NCBI GenBank assembly: GCA_028673005.1
Contig: CM054117.1
Location: 32,274,561 to 32,338,560, forward strand
Direction: 5' to 3'
Length of the DNA: 64,000 bases
Origin: Tanypteryx hageni
Lineage: Eukaryota; Arthropoda; Insecta; Odonata; Petaluridae
The notes under the pieces were generated by a model. It was not told the origin of the DNA, searched no databases, and saw only the letters and a program-made list of their open reading frames with translations. The translations under genes were made by a program, and so were the position numbers. Below are positions 46,288-57,849 of this stretch, piece by piece; position 1 is the stretch's first letter; the number at the start of each line of letters is the position of its first letter.

Positions 46288-46477
46288 AAGGAAATTGATG
46301 GAATGCAATAATCATAAGATCTTAGGAAGACACGCATTAGCTGTAACTGACCACCACCACTGAACTCCCGATTCTCAGTCGTATCAGAATTTTTTCTCGT
46401 TTCAAAATTATTCCCAACTTTACAGCTAATGCTTATCTGACTAGGATCTTACGATCATTTCATTGCATCAATTTCTA
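46288..46477. repeat. Inverted repeat (~59 bp arms) enclosing a SINE tail
   Basis: The left arm 46288-46346 and right arm 46420-46477 are diverged inverted copies. AGGAAATTGATG faces CATCAATTTCT, ATCATAAGATC faces GATCTTACGAT, and GCATTAGCTGTAA faces TTACAGCTAATGC. The spacer holds a degraded family C SINE 3' half: TCCCGATTCTCAGTCGTATC and then AGAATTTTTTCTCGTTTCAA. Confidence 0.75.
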
Positions 46478-46622
46478 GCTTGGCAATTTCACCATCGGAG
46501 AAGGAGGGGTTGTCTTCGACGTATCTCTTGAAGGACGTCTGTAGGGGCTGGTTGATACTAGCTTGGCTAGCCCGGACCCAACTATGAAAAACACCGGCAT
46601 TCAGAAACGAGAGAATTAATCT

Positions 46623-46740
46623 GCTACGATAATACAGTGGTAGAATACCCGCCCGGCAAGTGGAAGACCCGGGTTCGATTCCCGGTCATAGTAGAATTTT
46701 TCTCGTTTCAAAATTATTCCCAACTGTACAGGAAGGGGTA
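46623..46740 (+). mobile_element. tRNA-Gly-like SINE (family C)
   Basis: 46623-46693 folds as a near-complete tRNA: acceptor stem GCTACGA with TCATAGT (6 of 7 pairs), D arm TACAGTGGTAGAATA, anticodon stem CCCGC/GTGGA and a perfect T stem CCGGG/CCCGG with B box at 46672-46682. The body resembles tRNA-Gly(GCC), but the loop CCGGCAA would carry anticodon GGC. The attached tail AGAATTTTTCTCGTTTCAAA...CCCAACTGTACAG is repeated at about 46386-46425, which marks it as a SINE and not a tRNA gene. Confidence 0.75.
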
Positions 46741-46775
46741 ACTAGTCCAGGATCTCTAATTTTACAATCCTTCGA

Positions 46776-46860
46776 TGGTTGCCGAACTTGGTTGAGGGGT
46801 GGTAAGCATTTATGGCTTCCAATGCTAGAGTCGCGGGTTCGAATCCTGGCCATTGAATAG
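46776..46860 (+). repeat. tRNA-like SINE head (family B)
   Basis: The A-box-like TGGTTGAGGGGTGGTAAGC (about 46789-46807), the TATGGCTTCCAATGCTAGAG block and the B box GGTTCGAATCC (46836-46846) sit at tRNA spacing. It shares 20 identical bases with the minus-strand copy at 28089-28165. It lies just downstream of the family C SINE, so two different pol III heads sit in tandem. Confidence 0.75.
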
Positions 46861-48245
46861 CATGTTTTCGTTTTTATTATCGGTTACGGCAGCTTATGAG
46901 CTAATCATAATAAATAAGTAAATTTTAATGTTATTTTAATAAAATCCGTTCGTCAACAATATTTTTTATCTAAAACTTCAGAAAGAGCTCAAGTAACGAG
47001 TGAAAATGTTTTGACTTGCTCGAGAGGCGAACCCCGTTCTCTTAGGTTTCGATTGACTTATTCCGCTATGGTAGTGTAGGCAAAGGTGGGAGGTTGATGG
47101 ATCGGTGGCGCTGGTCGAATGGGAGGGGTAGGGGTGGCGAAAAGTTAAATTAAGCGCGTGCCATATTTGAACAAGAAGTCCGACAAATGTACTGCCCCTG
47201 GGGCTGGTCACTGCCTAAAACGGACAAGACTCCGAGATTAATTTTTGAAGAGTTGAACGCCGCATAGATTACTTAGTCTTTGATGGAGACGCCGCGAAGG
47301 ATCCTAGCCATAATTTACGGCGTACGATTTGATTGGTTGAGAATTAGGGGTAAGGTTTTATATGGTGTTGGGTGAGTCGATGGGGGCGGAATGAAAATGG
47401 CGTCTAAGGATAGGAAACGATGAGTTTAACGCAAGATGCTTGAGAAGTTTTCGAGAAGATGGCCTATTAAGGGTTCGAGAAAATGGGAAAACCAAATTTA
47501 TGGCCAAAGCCATATTACCTGAGCAAGATAGTTTTCTTCTTTATTTCGCATAATCGGAAAAAGGGTAATTTAGTTTAAAATTGGAGTCAAAGTTACCGAT
47601 GTGTATTAATCCATTAGATAAAACTGATGTTTTTAGAAGCCGGCTAGCACGGAACAAAACAAAAGCTTGCTTATTACGTGAGGAAATTACAAAATAAATT
47701 AAACCTTTTTATCTCGGGCGTTAGTAATCCACAGGTTCAGTGACGCTATGGAAAACCCGCGTCACTTTATTTTAACGTTTTATAAGAGTCATTAAATATA
47801 TCTATTAAATTTTCGAAAGTTAAAAATACTTAGATATTTTTGTATCTGTCGACTGGGCCGCAATAATCTGTCAATTTACCAGAATGTGCTTTTAGTTGTT
47901 CAGGCCATTCAATGATTCACTGCGGCCATGGCCACGACTTGTAAGGGCGATTCTATTAATCGAAACGATGATCATAATTTTATCATATCTGGAATATTGC
48001 ACGAAATATAATTTTTAAATATTTTGCTATACCTCTTCTAAAATCGTTAATGACTCCGTCGGCTGTGGGTACTGATCCCATACCTTCACGCACATCAGTG
48101 ACTGTTATAATTATCAAGTTTATTGTCGATGTGAGTTAGTGAGATATTTCACCTTCTCAATACAATTAATGTAAAAAATAAAAGATACTTTCCTTACTGA
48201 TTTAATGTACAGCAACTTCAGTGTTTTAAAAGACAAACAATACAC
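46861..48245. other. Unique DNA, nothing recognised
   Basis: A G-rich, GC-moderate segment at 47080-47240 contains a minus-strand ORF without a domain. The rest is AT-rich. Confidence 0.5.
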
Positions 48246-48246
48246 A

Positions 48247-48310
48247 TGGCTCCCTTGGTACTCTTCGTAAAGAGCAGGCTAATACCGGCACCAGGTTTCT
48301 CTCCTCCCTT
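48247..48310 (+). repeat. SINE central-domain fragment (family A)
   Basis: TGGCTCCCTTGGTACTCTTC followed by AAGAGCAGGCTAATACCGGC and CACCAGGTTTCTCTCCTCCC matches 30289-30350 of the full SINE with few changes. Both the tRNA head and the usual tail are missing. Confidence 0.75.
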
Positions 48311-48840
48311 GCATGTTTTCGTTGTGCAAGGAGACGGCTATAATAATCCAAGAGGTTGATTAACCATAAATTCCATCAAACGAACAAAATTAATACATTC
48401 TGATTGGATTCTTAAAATCCATAGGTTAAATAAAGTTATATGTGAACGCTAAATTGATTTAATTGCCTTTAAAATGTGATACTGCTCAACTATACGCACA
48501 AATCTCTGAAATAATAAATTCATTCGGGGAACACCAAGGCTAAATTATCCGAACGAATAACTTTCAAGCATTGAGCAGAAATTGAAACAATTATTTTTTA
48601 GCAAGTTCCGTTATTTCTACTTGTAAATAATATGAATGCCACCGGTTTTCCTTAAAAATGACGTTTAGGACGACGTTCGATCCAAAATAATCCTCTGACG
48701 AAGGCAAAACTACACTCTTAACAGTAAAATTGCGGCTTTATAACCCTTTTTCCCTGCTTAACGCAAAGATTTTCCCGAACAAATTTCCCCGGCGAATTCG
48801 AAAGGCACACGCCCTTCTCCCGTAACTATTGCCTTTCAAG
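48311..48840. other. AT-rich unique DNA
   Basis: Nothing recognised. Confidence 0.5.
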
Positions 48841-48844
48841 GGCA

Positions 48845-49100
48845 AGGACGCAGGAAGAGCGGAGAAGGTAAGACAGAGAGAGAGGAAAAAAGAGCTTCGG
48901 TCATCCGCCTAAAGTAGTTGCCAAGAAAAAAATGGAAACGCATAAAAAAGAGCAGAAGGCTACCGAAGCGGTACCTGAACAGTGAGCGCTAAGGTGAGAT
49001 AGAAGGTAGGAAGGGTACTTGGAGTGGGAGAAAGCGTAGGAAGAGAGAGAGGACGCTAAGAGAGGAAAAGAGCGGAGAAAGAAGAGGTCAAAAAAACATA
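48845..49100. repeat. GA-rich purine tract
   Basis: The plus strand is GAGAGAG, GGAAGAG and GGAGAAAG. It precedes the long C/CT-rich segment at 49.15-50.33 kb, another flip in strand bias. Confidence 0.65.
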
Positions 49101-50335
49101 AGAAAACAGCCACTAAAACAAATTTGGAGGCTTATAACAACCCTTCAAATCCCCCTTCCCTCCTCTCTTCCTACGCCCACCTATATATATAAAGGATCAT
49201 AGCCTTCTTCCGCTCTTAATACCCTATCAGTTTCTTTTTATGTTTTTACGTCTTTTATTATCATTGTTTTTTTTTTCCTGAGAGGCGTTTTGTTTTTATT
49301 TTCTTCCCTCTCTCTCTCTCGCCCACACCGTCGCAAGCCAATTCTGGAGAAGAGTTCCGGTTAGCCTTGTGGCGAGACGAAAAACGTCCGCGAAACCTTT
49401 TTTTCTACCCTCCCGACGATATTAAAAAAAAAAACAAAATATACGAATCATCGGACGATGCTCCGAAGAGCTCTCCGACTACGCGATCGAGTGAAAAAAC
49501 TGATTTGTAAGAAAGACACGGAGAAAACAAGAGCGATTGGACCAATTTTTGCAACGCATACATCATAATTACGTTTCCTTAACAGAGCGCGTGCGAGAGG
49601 AGGATTTTTTTAAAAACAAAAAGAAAACCAACTGCGACGCTCTATCTCCGGCCTTCCTACGCCACCCGACACCCACACCCTTGCGGAGAAGACGGGTGCC
49701 GCCCCTTTTTCTCCCAAAGGGTGATGCGGGACGCAAGGGACGGGGGTTTTTGCCCCTCCCATTGGGCCCCGCTCCCTCGTCCTACTCCCCACACCCCTAG
49801 CCACTCCGCCATGCATCGGATCCCTTCCCTACCCCCTCCTCCACTTGACACATCCCCTCCCTCCGGGTTCCCCTCCCCATTCCCTCCTTTGTATCTCTGC
49901 CTCCTCGCTCTGAACTCGCCCGTGACGTAGCAGGAATAAATAATAACACGCAGGCTCTCGGGGACTCCGAACATCTCCTAATCTGAACGGTACGCGTGGG
50001 GGCAGAAAAGAGCAGGCAAGGCCCAGTCACTGACCTGCCCATTTGCATCCCCATCCTCCTCTCTCCCTCTTTCCAATCCAGCCTGCGTATTTTTATTTTC
50101 TCTTGGTGTCTTCGTTTTATCCTTTCCTCCTCTCTCTCTCTTCGTCTCTGGCTTTCCCTACTTCTCTCCCTCTTTCTCGCTCCTCTCCCTCCCTCCTTTT
50201 CTCTATCTCGTTTTCAATCCTCCTCTCTCCCCATCTACCCCTTTTCTCTTCTTGCCACCATCCCTCTCTGTCTCCCTTTCTTCCTCTTCTTTCGCTCATT
50301 CTATTTCTTCCCTTATCTTTCTTCTTCTTCATCTG
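49101..50335. repeat. C/CT-rich region with (CT)n
   Basis: CT runs lie at about 49305-49320, C-rich DNA at 49650-49910 and a long CT tract at 50040-50330. Many overlapping ORFs on both strands (P/S/L/F on plus, G/R/E/K on minus) reflect composition. A GC-rich patch (49660-49930) could be regulatory, but no specific site is convincing. Confidence 0.55.
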
Positions 50336-50585
50336 TGTGTGTGTGCGTGTATTTTCTGGCGAATCTGCCTCTTGGGCTATTATCGCCGTAACTTTACATA
50401 TACCACGCACAAATAAAAAAACTACACAATACAACTGATGACATTAAATAACCATATCACAAGTCTCTATTAAATATATAAATGAATAAAATTAAAAACA
50501 GATTACGAGAGACTGTAAAAGGGCCTCTCCCTATTTGTAAAATAAAATATTAGTGAGACTGTATAATGGTCTCCTGACTGTAGCA
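50336..50585. other. AT-rich spacer with a short repeated motif
   Basis: GAGACTGTAAAAGGGCCTC (about 50511-50529) and GAGACTGTATAATGGTCTC (about 50554-50572) form a short direct repeat, each internally palindromic at its ends. Confidence 0.5.
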
Positions 50586-50616
50586 TGTATGTGTGTGTGT
50601 ATGTATATGTATATGC

Positions 50617-50694
<78 letters not shown>

Positions 50695-50697
50695 ATC
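50586..50697. repeat. GT-flanked (TA)n microsatellite
   Basis: GTGTGTGTATGTATATGT is followed by about 62 bp of TA and then GTGTGTGTGTAT. The YIYIYI and CVCV open frames here are artefacts. Confidence 0.95.
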
Positions 50698-51750
50698 ATC
50701 TTCTCGCTCATTTCTTTCACTCTTTCCCTCGTGTCGATTTGCCTATCTCTCAGCTTCACCTATCTTTCCTTCTCTCTCAAAATCTCAATTCTACATATTT
50801 CTATTTTCCGAGTCTCCCTTCCTCTGAAAAATGCTGCCCCTTCTTCTGTTTTATCTACACCTTAATATGTACTTTTTTGCCGATATATCTTTACCCATCT
50901 GCCTGATATTCCTCTATTCACTTCCATCAATTTTCTCTCCATTATTAAGTTGGCGATTATCATTTTTCCTTCGATGATTTTCCACCCAATATACCCCTCA
51001 GTTCTTTTGTAGCCTTCTTTCCCAAATTCCACTAATTTAATTGCAGTAGATATTATATCTGTTCCTTTTTATCAACTTTCTATCCTTGGGCCTAATCCTA
51101 TTACTCATTCCACTCTCCTTATCAACATAATCTTTCAGGATTATCTGCTAATCCCATTCCAAAACAGAATTTTAACAAATTTCGAAGTGCCGGAAAGGGC
51201 TGTGGAAGGTTCTGTGGATACATAACTTCATAAATTTGTATTAATAATAACTGGATAGCATATGCGTTAGTCGAATGTCCTTCAGGAATCATGTAACAAC
51301 GAAATAAAAAGTAGTTGCAATATAAAAAGCGCCTTTGAAGTTATTAACCTGAAAGCAATCAAAATAATCATTCACGGATCTAATTTTTAAATTTATAAAT
51401 ATGATAAAATAGCATTCATCCTGTCCAAATCTGGAAAAATATTGCTATTTGCAAGACTGTATATACAAAGTCTTCCCCCTAGAAACGTAGTTGCCATGGC
51501 GAAGAGAATATTATCACTGTACTGTGTATGTCCACAGTTTGTTATGTAGAGACACAAACTTTAGTGCATTCTAATTATCAATGTACCTGCTTACGAAAAA
51601 TTCTGAAAGTAAAGTCGGTTAGCAAACGAACTATGCAGTTATCAAAAAATTCTAAACAAAGAAACGTTTTCAAAGGTTTGTTTTAAGGTGTATTATTTTA
51701 GTACAACAAATGTTTAAGAGCACGGAATTTTGTTTCATTGTGTAATCATC
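50698..51750. other. AT-rich unique DNA, nothing recognised
   Basis: Pyrimidine-rich at 50700-50830, then AT-rich. GTTGCCATGGCGA at about 51489 is half of an X box. No gene is supported. Confidence 0.55.
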
Positions 51751-51756
51751 TCCCTT

Positions 51757-52597
51757 CTTGATTTAGTTTCTCCAAAAAAGATCCATTCGATTACAAATCC
51801 GAGTATTTTATTTCAAGTTTGTGATCATATTCAGCTTTCTCCACACTGTTTTTAAAACTAGAGCACCAGACAGAATACGAAAGTTTCTAATTTGTCATTT
51901 AAATAATGACTCTCAAAAACATTTGTAAGGCAGAATTAACCTCTTATACACGTCAGCATACCTTATAATTTTAATCTTATTACCACGTCTTTCCCTATCT
52001 ACACAAATTTATGTGATAGCATTTTACAATAAAATCCCGATTCGTTTTTTGGTGGGGGGGGGAGAGAGGGAAAGCACGATTTAAATCATCGTTTCTGGTC
52101 GAGTGCTGACAGCGTAATTGTCCACTTTTCATGTAAATTCGTGTCCTATTTCATACCAAGCATCGTAAGCATTAGAAGGAGAATCTGGGCGGAGTTGGGG
52201 TTTCGTTCGCAAAGAATGCGAAAGTTTTAAATTGTTAACGGGACAAAGTCACCTAATCGGATATTTTGTTTTAATAAGTTCATCGGTCTAACAATGGAGA
52301 GATAAGACGATTCTGCCTTTCGACGGATGGAGCCTCTTTAGAAAGAAAAACAGCCAAACATATAGAGCTCTCGTTGTTATGCTAACTCAAAGGATAGGCA
52401 CTTGTAGCTGGAAGGAAGTCGATTAAAATAAGAGCTGTTTCAATGGGCCAAAGTCCAACGTGTTGTCTTTTTCTCGGACTTTCCAATATCCGGCACTGTT
52501 TTGAAAACTGGGGAGAAATTTGATTATGATCACAAACTTTAAATAAAATACTCGGATTTGTAGTCTAATTCATCTTTTTTGAAGAAACTAAATCAAG
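51757..52597. mobile_element. 841 bp element with ~100 bp terminal inverted repeats
   Basis: The left arm from 51757 (CTTGATTTAGTTTCTCCAAA) and the right arm ending at 52597 (minus strand CTTGATTTAGTTTCTTCAAA) match over about 100 bp, including ACAAATCCGAGTATTTTATT and GTTTGTGATCATA. The interior is unrelated and holds a G run (about 52052-52061). It looks like a non-autonomous long-TIR DNA element. I see no transposase and no certain target duplication. Confidence 0.85.
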
Positions 52598-53390
52598 TAG
52601 GACTTAAGATATTTATCGAAATGAGGCATTCATTCCAATGAAGGAATGGATGTGAGTCCAAAACTCCTAAAATTACTTACGCCCATATTTTAGGTACAAG
52701 TCGTTTCTCAAAAATCATCAAAAAGAAATAGAGCCAATATCAATTTTAAAACATTTTAAATTTATTTTTTCTTTATGTGCAGAATCTGGCTCAATTATCG
52801 AGCAGATTAAGCAAGAGAATTTTGTACAAAGGTAACAATCAGACGATTTCACCCAATGTACCATGATATACCTATCACGTGTGAGAAATTTAGCTTGAAA
52901 ATAAAAAAATGTAAGTAGAGGACTTGCATAATTTTAGAAGCGTTAGTGGTATTTCCCGAAAAAGATAAAATCCAATCTCCGAGCTTCAACGGATTTGAGC
53001 GCATGGTGCATAACAAAGTCAACCAAAATGTTAGTTGTATCTTTCCGGTTAGATAGTGCTACAGTCATACTGCGCCAAATACTCAAAACATGACAAATGG
53101 AGTTTTGACAAATCAAAAAATCATTTTTTTGTCTAATCAAATAAAGAATGGTGTTATGATACATGATCGGAATAAATGCTCAAGACAGCGACATGAACGT
53201 TGTGCCTTTCTCACTAAACGGTCGGAACTTAAAACGTGCAATTCATCTTAACTTATATCAATCCTGTCAAACCTAAGTGGCTTCTATAGTAATGGTCACT
53301 TGTCCTGTTGTATTGCGTCATTAAAAGCCCTTCGCGCGAGCAGCTTTATGGATTATATTTCAGGTTTTACTTGCATCGTAATGATGACAT
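52598..53390. other. AT-rich unique DNA
   Basis: Nothing recognised. Confidence 0.5.
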
Positions 53391-53600
53391 TTTTCTAACC
53401 TCGCCAACCGAGCACCTCCCCGTTCATTTCCATCTGATTTTTTGTAAGAGAGGCGTTTAAAACCTCAAGACGGCCGAGGATGACGCGCATTGGCCCGAGG
53501 CGAGGTCGAATCTCTCGCCGCGTGCGTCGCCGGGATCGCCGTCGCCAGTGACGCGGCCGGCGAGTTCCCCGTGCGCATAATCTGCAAATTCAATACTTCG
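53391..53600. promoter_or_regulatory. CpG-island-like segment
   Basis: 53470-53575 is very CpG-rich (GACGCGGCCGGCGAG, GCCGCGTGCGTCGCC) inside AT-rich DNA. A short plus frame is rich in S, P, A and R, and the opposite frames are R-rich. None has good splice sites, so I call composition only. CGTTGCTAAGG at about 53604 is an RFX half-site-like word. Confidence 0.35.
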
Positions 53601-54830
53601 TTCCGTTGCTAAGGTTATCTTCACAAATTAACGACACCGGAAAGAAAGATAATTGAACTGATTAACTTTTTTCGTGGCCTATGGATAGCGTTTTACGAAA
53701 AGGGACAGGGAAAGACAATATGTGGACGTCCGTCAGAGAAGGGACCACTTTGTTGGTATGGAGTTATGAATGCAGCCGTATTCTGCGATAAATTGCGAGT
53801 GACATTTTTTAAAATCAGATTCCAATGCTGAAAAATTAATTTTTTATTGAATATTACAGACGATATTTAAAAACAGTGTTTTGAGAGAAAATCACGACAT
53901 TAATTATAAGTTCTACTCTTACTTCACTTACGGATATAATTCCTCGATACGGTTATTCGTCATTAACCGGATAATCGTTCTATGCTCATTTCTATAAATC
54001 GACATTTTCTGCCCTTTTTTCACAAAAATGCTGATATCTCCGAAACTAGAATTGACAAAGTGGGCCCTTCTCTGGCGGACGTCCACATATAAATATATAG
54101 TTAGGAGAACTCAGAATTGATACTGGACTATAAAGTTCATGTTTTCGAATGGAACTGTCAGCATGTATAACTTTAGTCAAAAAAGTATAATGAAATTACA
54201 TACAGGACAATCCCGTTGCCACATATTGTTTTAACAGAAATTCCGTTTTTGCGAAATTAAACTGACTGACTGTGAAGTACATAAAAGACGTTAAGTGATG
54301 CGCTAGTTTCCGTGAGAACGCTAATTTTCAGCTATCGCCCTAATTATTCGCAGCAGAAAATAAAATTCCTATATCAATTGTGACATTCGTGAAGAGATGT
54401 CTGTTGTTGAAGCAAGGATTGCTTCAGGAACTGATTTTCGAGTAATAATCAAATGTACCAGCAACATCACTTCCTTGCATAGAATCATACCTAAGAGATT
54501 TTTTATGTGATTGGAATGGAATTACTCCCATCCCATTCCGTAGAACGGAATTTTCTTGTACCAAATAGTGGTATTGTGAGAATTTTTATCGAAAATAAAT
54601 TTACAATATACGAAACGTACATTTAAGTTGAAAAGGGAGGGTTGCGAGACACGGTGAAACAATATAATAGTGAATAAACAAACAAAAACTCCTTCACCGT
54701 AAAAAGTAAGAGAATACTCACACACACACTGCAGGTTGCTGGCAAACACCATCGCAGGACCTAAGTCAAAGGAAAACACACGCACACGCAGAAACATGCA
54801 ACAACCACTCACACAGTAAACTCAAACTAA
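53601..54830. other. AT-rich unique DNA, nothing recognised
   Basis: No supported feature. Confidence 0.55.
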
Positions 54831-54832
54831 GA

Positions 54833-54892
54833 ATTGAACTAGACACCGATGTGTCGACAGCTAAGCTGTCATCTTCAGTAGTGTCACACTAA
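54833..54892 (-). ncRNA. Hairpin with hammerhead-like spacing (third locus)
   Basis: On the minus strand it reads CTGAAGA (complement of 54872-54878), T, stem GACAG/CTGTC with loop CTTAG, then GACAC followed by ATCG and GTGTC, which closes a second 5 bp hairpin, then TAGT, which can pair with ACTA just before CTGAAGA. The order and spacing copy the 4.2 and 39.3 kb motifs. GACA instead of GAAA, and G at position 17 under the simplest alignment, argue against activity. It is probably a decayed relative or a generic transposon hairpin. Confidence 0.35.
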
Positions 54893-55650
54893 GTAAGGGC
54901 CGCAAAAAATCCAAATAGTAACTAAATAAACTAGAGAAAATGATGTTTTGAAGGAGGTTGGATCACATATTTAGTAGTTTGCCCAGGGCGCTAAAATAGC
55001 TAGTTGATTTGGAGTGTATATCGCATGGCCTACTTATTTTCTTTCTTCATTACTTTAATTCTACTCTCGCCGTATTATAAAAGCGAAAAGCCTGCAAAAT
55101 TTTCACGGCCATATAATGAATAATCTTCAATAATTAAGAGAAATTGGTCGTATTTATGTTGCCGCAGATGGCAGACACATAAAGAGCGCAGAAGGTCACG
55201 GGAACATCTCAAATAACACGTATACCTTCAAAGGAAGCACGCTGAAAGTGTACTCGAGATTGAACCTGTTGCGCCGCGAAAGCTGGCTGTGGCGAGAGCG
55301 TCCCATTGCGGCAATATAGGACTGCGTAGTGGCATTTATTCGACTACATCTATCAAATGTGATTTTTTTCATAATTACAATTCCGAGATAGTTTTCTACA
55401 GCATGATCATTTCGATTACTTCATTAAAAGTTCACTCAGAAAAATCTTTTTGTAGGTAACGTATTTTGTAGTGATTAATTTTTGTCTAACTCTTTAACGG
55501 TTTTATTAATTAGGTGACAGTCAACAGCCATCTCAGATAAAATTTCATTTATATGAACATTTGATTTATTTTTAACTAGCTCACAAACAGTTCTTAACGG
55601 TGTTTCACAGTGAGCGCAACAACGATGGCATAGAATGAAAACATAATACT
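54893..55650. other. Unique AT-rich DNA
   Basis: Nothing recognised. Confidence 0.5.
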
Positions 55651-55654
55651 GTGC

Positions 55655-55712
55655 CCTAGGCAGAATTCAAACCAACCAACCAGACACGCTAACCATACCT
55701 CTACCGAGGCTG
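55655..55712 (-). repeat. Degenerate SINE head
   Basis: On the minus strand, GGTAGAGGTATGGTTAGCGT (A-box-like) leads to GTCTGG, a short GGTT repeat and GGTTTGAATTC (degenerate B box). The box spacing is shorter than in a tRNA, which suggests a deletion. The assignment rests on these two motifs alone. Confidence 0.4.
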
Positions 55713-57623
55713 GAAAATATCTTAGTTTTGTAATATAACTACAATTACAATAATTTGGAATTCAGAATTCCCCGGATAAAACGAAGAGAATAAGCAATGT
55801 TTGGGCTAAATTTAATAGCGTAACTACAACCATGAGCTCTGGTTGTCTTTGCCGTTGATGCTTTTCTGATTCTGCCACAATTTCAATTTTATCGACATCA
55901 TTACGGTCGGGCAGTAGAACTTTTGTGTTGAGGGAACCCGATTGTACGGATAAATGAATGGCATAGCTATAATAAGTTCCTTTGACACTGTAATTCATAT
56001 AATTCTTTACAATTTCAATTCATGCATAACGGTCGAACGAACAGCCGGACAAAGTGAAGCTGTAAGCGCTTTTTTTTATAAAAAAGACGCTAAAATAAAT
56101 TGATACGCTATAAATTTGTCGTGCTCAAAATTACGGAAATACAACAAACTATAGTAAATATTTGAAGCAGTCGAATATCAACACCTGTATATATGAAGGG
56201 TATGGCCAAATCCTTTTGATTGTTACGACATTTTTTCACAGCCTGCTTCTTTGTTTATATGCGTGAATTCGATTTTTAAAATATTAATTGATTTTTTTAC
56301 GACTCTGAGACCAAAAAGATACAATGAAAGCTGCAAATTGAACATATTTTACTAAACATTCGTATTTATCGCGTGTGAGTTCGTGGGTGAAGGCGACGGG
56401 TGACGCATGCGATTCGCTCAGCGTGTTCCTCTATCCCTTAGCAACGGAAGATTCTTGCGAAAGTCGGAAAGTAGAAAGGCTTAGAAACAGATCACATGAA
56501 CGTTAAGATTCTCTAGATAAGGGAAAAAACAAGTCCCTTCGATTAAAAGAAATCTCTTTACCCAAAACTGTTGACAAACCTTTCTAAAAAAGACAATTTG
56601 CGCGTGAAATTTACATTCTCGGGTGAATAAAGCCGTTCATTTAGCATTTGAAAATCTTAAAACAATTCTTAAAATTACTTTTCTTTGCATCAATTTAAAT
56701 TATATCCAGCAATCTGTCAAAGGCATCAAATGATGTAGTAAAGAACCGAATCTACAGTTCATATTAAAATTAAAAGTCTATAAGTTGTTCTTAACTCTCG
56801 TATTATCATTTGGAACGAGATGACTAAAACGGCCAAGCGTATTTGCCTGAAATATCAGATCTCATTGGAATAAAACCATTTTTCTAAAATACCGTCGAAT
56901 TATCAGGTGTCAGAAATATCCTTAATAATTCTTTGTGTTGCAAAACGTTCGCTGAAAATCCTTTCTTCTCGTCAGTAATATGGAGTTCCACCAGATTTCG
57001 GCTTATATGGTAAATTATTCAACTCAGTCTTCTTCATTTCTCGATAACTAACTTCCTTCCTTCATCGAGTCGCATATCAGCCGAAACCTTTCCGGTCCTC
57101 CCTTCCTAGAGGTTAGGTGGAAGAGGAGACTGACAGCTTCAATAACGCCCCAATAAAGACGTAATTCAATTCAATTCCTTTCGATCTCACAGTTTACTAT
57201 TTTGTCACTCCAAGAGATGTCTAATTTAGTTCTCAGAAGATATATTATTTTCTCTCCTTTTCTTCCTAATACTTTTTTCATTTTATCCGTATGTTCAACT
57301 TCCTGCTTACGTCAAACGGTATGTGGAAATTTTATCGGTTCCCTCAACCCTGCATGTAGGGCACATCTCCAGCAACGTATGCTAACGATGAAGGAACCCT
57401 GGCAAATTACAATTAAGAAATTTTATCCTTCCAAAAATATTATACCTCTTTCAAGATTCATTTCTCCGATTCTGGCGAGGCGGAAAACCCTAATTGGATC
57501 TCGGATCGATAATAGTCTGCGACCTGCATTGAGTAAACCACCGCACGCCTCACTCCACCTACCCCTGGGAACGTAAATCCCTGCCCCGACGGAACGAGGG
57601 CTTGCTGCCTCTCCTATTGACGT
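55713..57623. other. Unique AT-rich DNA, nothing recognised
   Basis: ORFs at 55762-55998 (-) and 57202-57576 (+) have no domain or splice support. Confidence 0.5.
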
Positions 57624-57631
57624 ACTTACAT

Positions 57632-57839
57632 ATAGGCTTGGTAGAATTCGACTTTTATTTTTTTGAAAATCGACGATTTAAATCGACGATTTAAATCGAA
57701 GTTTATTTTCCCGTGAGATTTTCGACGAATATAGACGCTTAAAATTACTACTTGGTAAAATTCGACATTTTTTTTTTAAATCGACGTTTATTTTCCAGAG
57801 GGATTTTCGACGAATATCGAAGCCTCAAACAATTATTAC
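57632..57839 (+). repeat. Tandem duplication of the hAT-like left end
   Basis: CTTGGTAGAATTCGAC...TTTTCGACGAATATAGACGC is repeated about 100 bp later as CTTGGTAAAATTCGACATTT...TTTTCGACGAATATCGAAGC. The block is followed by CTTACATATA (about 57840-57849), an exact copy of the bases across the outer left boundary. So an alternative reading is a 208 bp insertion with a perfect 8 bp duplication. Confidence 0.7.
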
Positions 57840-57849
57840 TGCTTACATA

